Part shown: positions 60,273 to 64,000 of the stretch, in pieces
Layout: every line of letters starts with the position of its first letter
How positions within the stretch are numbered: the first letter of the stretch is position 1
NCBI GenBank assembly: GCA_934098705.1
Contig: CAKOPC010000002.1
Coordinates: 124,001 to 188,000, forward strand
Source: an uncultured Bacilli bacterium
GTDB lineage: Bacteria; Bacillota_I; Bacilli_A; RF39; UBA660
DNA length: 64,000 nucleotides
Direction: 5' to 3'
Notes under the pieces: model-generated
What the model was told of the DNA's origin: nothing
Database searches by the model: none
The model's input: only the letters and a program-made list of their open reading frames with translations
Translations under genes and position numbers: made by a program

Positions 60273-60857
60273 CTATTCTTCAGTAGTTGTTTCTTCTGTA
60301 TTTTCAGCTACTGTTTGTTCTTTATTTTCTAATACTTCTTTTTCAAGTTCTGCTAACTCTTCTTTACGTTCTTCAAGTTCTTTTTCCTTTTCTTTTGCTT
60401 CTTCTGCTTGTTCTTGAAGTTCTTTATCGTTAAGTCCTTTTACAGCAACACCCATATTACGTGCAGTACCTTCAACAATTTTCATTGCTTCTTCTACTGT
60501 ATATGCATTTAAATCAGGTAATTTTATTTCAGCTATTTCTTTTAATTGCTCTTTTGTTAATGTTGCAACAACATCATTAGCACCTTTTGCTGAACCCTTA
60601 TTAATTTTTGCATATTTCTTAATTAAAAATGCAGCTGGTGGAGTTTTAATTACAAAATCAAATGATCTATCATCATAAATTGAAATTTCAACAGGTAAAA
60701 TATCACCCATTTTATCTCTTGTAGCTTCATTATATTTTGTACAAAATTCTCCTAAATTGATTCCTGCTGGACCTAATACAGTTCCTACTGGAGGAGCTGG
60801 TGTTGCTTTTCCAGCAGCAATTTGTAATTTGATTTTTTTAACAACTTCTTTTGCCAC
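60273..60857 (-). CDS. rplK: 50S ribosomal protein L11 with a long charged C-terminal extension
   Basis: 194 residues from GTG 60855-60857 (AAGGAGAG at nine bases; MAKEVVKKIKLQI). The first 140 residues are a normal L11: proline-rich QIAAGKATPAPPVGTVLG, then the rRNA-binding C-terminal domain ending GTARNMGVAVKG. About 50 more residues follow, made almost wholly of Glu, Lys, Ala, Gln and Thr (ELQEQAEEAKEKEKELEERK and so on), predicted as a helix with a disordered acidic end. Standard L11 is about 141 residues. Role of the extension is unknown. Confidence 0.96.
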   Translation of the reverse strand: MAKEVVKKIKLQIAAGKATPAPPVGTVLGPAGINLGEFCTKYNEATRDKMGDILPVEISIYDDRSFDFVIKTPPAAFLIKKYAKINKGSAKGANDVVATLTKEQLKEIAEIKLPDLNAYTVEEAMKIVEGTARNMGVAVKGLNDKELQEQAEEAKEKEKELEERKEELAELEKEVLENKEQTVAENTEETTTEE

Positions 60858-60888
60858 GAAAAACACTCTCCTTTTTTATATTTTTTTT

Positions 60889-60923
60889 CGTGAGTGGTCA
60901 TAATGACTATTTGCCTCCCACTA
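60889..60923 (-). promoter_or_regulatory. Candidate L1-binding leader in front of rplK
   Basis: TAGTGGGAGGCAAATAGTCA...TGACCACTCACG on the minus strand: GUGGGAGG with ACCAC closing a stem over GUCA/UGAC. It resembles the L1 operator before rplK in many bacteria. Confidence 0.65.
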
Positions 60924-60956
60924 AATTTATATCAATAAACATTGATAAACGTAACA

Positions 60957-60985
60957 ATAATAACATTATTTTTAAATATTTGCAA
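60957..60985 (-). promoter_or_regulatory. Promoter of rplK-rplA
   Basis: TTGCAA (60980-60985), 17 bp, TATTAT (60957-60962) with a TG extended -10 on the minus strand. Confidence 0.65.
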
Positions 60986-60992
60986 GCAATTT

Positions 60993-61355
60993 TTATATTT
61001 TTTTGGTTTTTTTAATTATTTTAGGATTATTATAATTTAATGTTTCACTTTTAAGATTATAAATACGTTGCATATTAAAATCACTTATCTTACATTTAGA
61101 AGCATTAATATCCATAAAAAGATCATTCCATCTATTATATAAATCTTCATCAAATATTTCTATCATATTTAAAAGTTCATGTGATTTTTTTCCTAAAAGT
61201 GCCCCATTATCTATATCTTCTAAACCTTTCATACATCTTTTAGTAATATGATGAAAAGTCAAAAAATTCCTTTTTGAAATCTTAAATCCCATCCAGTCTT
61301 TTTCATAAGTACAGTAAACCTTTTGCATTTCAAGTAAAATATTTTTATCTCTCAA
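60993..61355 (-). CDS. Small HNH-like protein of unknown function
   Basis: 120 residues, start TTG 61353-61355 with AGGGGG eight bases upstream. The segment LTFHHITKRCMKGLEDIDNGALLGKKSHELLNMIE (about 32-66) has the order HH....GG/GL....N..LL....H, reminiscent of HNH/His-Me finger nucleases, but the second part (cHe.iH) is only partly kept. No signal or membrane segment. It lies between nusG and rplK, 23 bp after nusG, where ordinary genomes have nothing. It could be a nuclease-derived RNA- or DNA-binding protein; I am unsure. Confidence 0.65.
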   Translation of the reverse strand: MRDKNILLEMQKVYCTYEKDWMGFKISKRNFLTFHHITKRCMKGLEDIDNGALLGKKSHELLNMIEIFDEDLYNRWNDLFMDINASKCKISDFNMQRIYNLKSETLNYNNPKIIKKTKKI

Positions 61356-61377
61356 AATAAAAACCCCCTAAATAATA

Positions 61378-61911
61378 TTATGCTCTTTCTATCTCTGAAA
61401 TCATAACCTCAACACTTGTTTCTTGTCCAAATAAATCAAGTAATATCATAACTTTATTATTGGCTAAATCAAGAGAATCAATCTTTCCTTCCATGCCATT
61501 AAATGGTCCCGCAATAACTTTAACTTTATTACCAGGTTGTAAATCAGTACCAGCCTCAAGTCTTGTCATACCCATACTACCAAGAATCTTATCAACTTCA
61601 TATGGTTGTAAAGGAGTAGGTTTTGCACCCTTTCCAGAGGAACCAATAAATCCAGTAACACCTGGAGTATTTCTAACAATAAACCAAGCCTCATCTGTCA
61701 TAATCATTTCAACTAAAATATAACCAGGGAAAAGTTTTTTAACTCTTTCTTTTACCTTTCCATCCTTTTCTACTTCCTCTTTTGTTTCTGGTACAATAAC
61801 TCTAAAAATATAGTTTTCCATACCCATAGAATTTGTACGCATTTCAAGCTTTTCTTTTACCTTATTCTCATGTCCTGAATAAGTATTAACAACATACCAT
61901 TTCTTATCCAT
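61378..61911 (-). CDS. nusG: Transcription termination/antitermination protein NusG
   Basis: 177 residues. The NGN domain (1-110) begins MDKKWYVVNTYSGHENKV, and the KOW domain (about 125-177) has GNKVKVIAGPFNGMEGKI. Binds RNA polymerase and couples transcription with translation or Rho. The start ATG 61911 shares an A with the TAA of secE (TAATG). A longer reading from GTG 61923 is rejected because it would begin inside secE without a proper site. Confidence 0.97.
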   Translation of the reverse strand: MDKKWYVVNTYSGHENKVKEKLEMRTNSMGMENYIFRVIVPETKEEVEKDGKVKERVKKLFPGYILVEMIMTDEAWFIVRNTPGVTGFIGSSGKGAKPTPLQPYEVDKILGSMGMTRLEAGTDLQPGNKVKVIAGPFNGMEGKIDSLDLANNKVMILLDLFGQETSVEVMISEIERA

Positions 61912-62138
61912 TACGCAACCCACACCTTCACAAATGACATTAAAGCACTAATTAAATAAAAGAATACTGCAAGTAAGATAACAAATACTAAGGTAACTAT
62001 TGTATACTTTAAAATGTATTTTTTATCAGGCCAATGTACCTTTTTCATCTCTTCAATAACATTTTTTAAAAAACTATTTTTCTTTACTTTTTTACTTTTT
62101 TCTTTTGTTTTTATTTTTTTTTCTTTTTCTTTAACCAT
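61911..62138 (-). CDS. secE: Preprotein translocase subunit SecE
   Basis: 75 residues. A highly basic N-terminus (VKEKEKKIKTKEKSKKVKK), then the amphipathic SecE helix FLKNVIEEMKKVHWPDKK and one membrane helix (about 46-68). Essential clamp of SecYEG. ATG 62138 with AGAGGTGG. The usual neighbour rpmG (L33) is not found upstream. Confidence 0.95.
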   Translation of the reverse strand: MVKEKEKKIKTKEKSKKVKKNSFLKNVIEEMKKVHWPDKKYILKYTIVTLVFVILLAVFFYLISALMSFVKVWVA

Positions 62139-62160
62139 TTTATCCACCTCTATTTTTTTT

Positions 62161-62186
62161 CAAAATAAAAACACGTCTTCGTGTTT
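62161..62186 (-). terminator. Hairpin with T run at the 5' end of the secE transcript
   Basis: AAACACG/CGTGTTT stem (62169-62186) with a 4-nt loop, followed by TTATTTTG. It lies only a few bases beyond the predicted start of transcription from 62195-62223. It may be an attenuator or a protective 5' hairpin. Confidence 0.55.
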
Positions 62187-62194
62187 ACATATAT

Positions 62195-62223
62195 AAAGTA
62201 ACACAAAAAGTATTAAATGTCAA
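62195..62223 (-). promoter_or_regulatory. Promoter of secE-nusG
   Basis: A perfect TTGACA (62218-62223), 17 bp, then TACTTT (62195-62200), a weak -10. Confidence 0.55.
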
Positions 62224-62452
62224 TAATAAAGGATAATGTTAATTTAAAATGTATTTTTTACTATTTTTAGTATAAATATTATTTTTTTATATCTTTATTT
62301 TCTGGAGTGTTTATTATATTATTTTGTTTTATAATATTATTTTTTCTTTTCTAATACTACATTTACTTTAAAATTAATTTATAAAAAAAGTAGATATTAT
62401 TTTTAATGTATCTACAATTTATTACTTTTAAACTGTTATTTATGTATTTTAT
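62224..62452. other. Intergenic AT-rich gap
   Basis: Nothing recognisable between the secE promoter and the end of dus: no rpmG, tRNA or clear hairpin. It is about 85% A+T. Confidence 0.5.
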
Positions 62453-63445
62453 TTAAGCATTTAAATCACTTATTTTTTCTTTAAAATCAAGTAATATTTT
62501 TAAAACTTCATCTTTATCCTTAGTTTTAAAAATAACATCTCTCACTTCTTTATAACCATCTATTCCCTTTAAATACCATAAAACATGATTTCTAATTTCT
62601 AATACTGCAACTTTTTCATTATGATATTTTAATAAATAATTAAAATGTTTAATAAGCATATCTACTTTTTCTATATCAGTTGGTTTATCTATAACTTTTC
62701 CATTTTTAATATACTCATTTATTTCTTTAAATATCCAAGGATTTCCAAATGAAGCACGTCCTACCATTACTAAATCACAGCCTGTTTCATCCATCATTTT
62801 TTTAGCATCATATATTGTTTTAATATCACCATTACCTATAACAGGAATTTTTACACTTTGCTTCACTTCTTTTATAATATCAAGATTAACTTTACCACTA
62901 TAACCTTGACTTCTTGTTCTACCATGTACAAATATAGCACTTACTTTAGCTTCCTCTAAAACTTTAGCAACTTTAGCAGCATTAATACTATCATCATCCC
63001 ATCCTATCCTTATTTTACAAGTTACAGGGCAATTAACATTTTTTATAACTTCTGTTACTAAATTTTTTATTTTTGTTACATCTTTTAAAAGATAACTACC
63101 AGCTTTAGATCTTAAGGCAACCTTTGGAACAGGACATCCCATATTTATATCAATTATAGCATTGTGATACATATTATTTAGTATTTTAGCAGCTTCTGCC
63201 ATATTAACAATATTAGAACCAAAAATTTGAATAGCAACTGGTATTTTTATATCTTCAATTCCCTTTAACATATCAAATGTCTTTTTGTTACCTCTTATAA
63301 TAGCTTCACAACTTATAAGTTCAGTAACAGCATAGCCAAGGCCTAATTCCTCACAAATTTTTATATAAGCAGAATTTGATATGCCCGCCATTGGAGCAAG
63401 ACATGAAAAACCCTCTATTTTTTTATTTCCAATATAAACGCTCAA
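62453..63445 (-). CDS. dus: tRNA-dihydrouridine synthase
   Basis: 330 residues. FMN enzyme that reduces uridine in the D-loop of tRNA. The start TTG (63443-63445) has GGTGATG upstream; no ATG is in a better place. The TIM-barrel opens with FSCLAPMAGISNSAY, has the catalytic Cys104 in DINMGCPVPKV, and FVHGRTRSQGYSGK and GNGDIKTIYDAK further on. The C-terminal helical domain (about 245-330) binds tRNA. DusB-like in Bacillota. Confidence 0.95.
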   Translation of the reverse strand: MSVYIGNKKIEGFSCLAPMAGISNSAYIKICEELGLGYAVTELISCEAIIRGNKKTFDMLKGIEDIKIPVAIQIFGSNIVNMAEAAKILNNMYHNAIIDINMGCPVPKVALRSKAGSYLLKDVTKIKNLVTEVIKNVNCPVTCKIRIGWDDDSINAAKVAKVLEEAKVSAIFVHGRTRSQGYSGKVNLDIIKEVKQSVKIPVIGNGDIKTIYDAKKMMDETGCDLVMVGRASFGNPWIFKEINEYIKNGKVIDKPTDIEKVDMLIKHFNYLLKYHNEKVAVLEIRNHVLWYLKGIDGYKEVRDVIFKTKDKDEVLKILLDFKEKISDLNA

Positions 63446-63459
63446 AAAACATCACCTAC

Positions 63460-64000
63460 CTAAAACATACTATTTATCGCATCTTTATATATTTCTTTTG
63501 CAATAGCATATCCATTGTCTATGAAATTAACAACCTTTTCTATAGAAACACCACTATTAATTTCAAGTACTTTATATTTGTTATCTACTGTTTTTACTAT
63601 ATCAATTGATACAAAATTACAATCAATGTTATTAACAATTTTGTTAACAACTTTTATAAGTTCTTTCTTTATTTCTTCATCTGTAACAATAAATGCCCTG
63701 GAACCTTTTGATAAATTAAATTTAAAATCATAATTATATACTTCATTCTTTTTTAATATATAATTTTTTATTTTTTTATTTTTAAAATATGGTTCATTAA
63801 ATTTTACTAGTAAATCCTTTAAACTTGACATGCCATCTCCAACAACAACAGGATTTTTCTTACCATACATAAGTTTTATTTCTTTATTTAAGACAATAAC
63901 TCTATACTCGTTTATAATTTTTTCATATGGAGTTACACTTAATGATCTATTAGATAAAAAAAGTTTATTACTTGTTAACAAAAATGATGAAAAACTATTA
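63460..64000 (-). CDS. ATP-grasp domain protein (5' end beyond the window)
   Basis: At least 180 residues; the frame is open to the right edge, so the N-terminus is missing. Visible ATP-grasp features: EYRVIVLNKEIKLMYGKKNPVVVGDG, then DIVKTVDNKYKVLEINSGVSIEKVV, where the E-I-N-x-G metal/ATP motif is clear. Similar to RimK/glutathione synthetase-like ligases and to YheC/D-type proteins of spore formers. The substrate is unknown. It ends 14 bp before dus. Confidence 0.8.
   Translation of the reverse strand, partial: NSFSSFLLTSNKLFLSNRSLSVTPYEKIINEYRVIVLNKEIKLMYGKKNPVVVGDGMSSLKDLLVKFNEPYFKNKKIKNYILKKNEVYNYDFKFNLSKGSRAFIVTDEEIKKELIKVVNKIVNNIDCNFVSIDIVKTVDNKYKVLEINSGVSIEKVVNFIDNGYAIAKEIYKDAINSMF

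Noticed and set aside
62224..62452. Hidden rpmG (L33) upstream of secE
   Set aside because: All frames on the minus strand were read; no 45-55-residue protein with the L33 Cys or TTKN pattern is present.
1..64000. Mollicute code with UGA as Trp
   Set aside because: Full-length conserved genes use UGG for Trp, and UGA serves as the stop of trxB, the methyltransferase and the Ig-like gene.

Overview
The window is a continuous piece of a very AT-rich chromosome from a low-GC Gram-positive bacterium (Bacillota). The standard code applies: UGA ends real genes such as trxB, and Trp is UGG. Start sites carry strong Shine-Dalgarno sequences, either AGGAGG or a GGTGA form. A T-box, an L10 leader, a SecG-RNase R-SmpB-tmRNA cluster, WhiA/YvcK, DnaB/L9 and a GerQ spore-coat protein point to a spore-forming or spore-derived Bacilli-like lineage. 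An uncultivated gut Bacilli/Erysipelotrichia/RF39-type organism is my inference; taxonomy cannot be settled from the sequence alone.

Layout. 1-4190 (minus): str operon rpsL-rpsG-fusA-tuf (tuf cut by the window edge), with its own promoter. 4200-12852 (minus): T-box-controlled valS with a small partner, then uvrA-HAD-lgt-trxB and a 39-residue prepilin-like protein. 13150-15148: a dCMP deaminase, a small unknown gene and a membrane-anchored HTH regulator. 15320-20844 (minus): secG-rnr-smpB ... ssrA, into which a surface-protein gene with a diversified C-terminus (16533-17951) and a UPF0316-like gene are inserted. 20906-31555: exchanger, enolase, FemA-like ligase, GAPDH, nucleoside kinase, ClpP, lipid kinase, WhiA, YvcK and an Ig-like membrane protein. 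31867-35456 (minus): a complete diversity-generating retroelement (DGR). 35596-50146: PBP1-type enzyme, PduL with an unknown partner, GerQ, LemA, Ung, the DHH-rplI-dnaB-M23-MBL-rlmH-AGCS run, a TasA-like protein and an Ig-like surface protein. 50401-62223 (minus): secE-nusG, a small HNH-like gene, rplK-rplA, rplJ-rplL, a methyltransferase and rpoB-rpoC, with ribosomal-protein leader RNAs. 62453-64000: dus and a partial ATP-grasp gene.

The outstanding system is the DGR. Reading on the minus strand, target gene (33747-35456), template repeat (33511-33611), avd (32888-33244) and reverse transcriptase (31867-32907) are collinear. Template and variable region are both 101 bp and differ at 17 positions; every one is an adenine in the template. 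The target is a membrane-anchored protein with a TasA/camelysin-like N-terminal region and a C-terminal variable domain, and its sixth to tenth codons contain a run of ten G that should switch the gene on and off by slippage. A second target-like gene about 15 kb away (16533-17951) has a closely related C-terminal domain and a diversified-looking variable region that does not descend from the local template. This implies another template elsewhere. The cell therefore appears to combine targeted hypermutation with phase variation of surface proteins.
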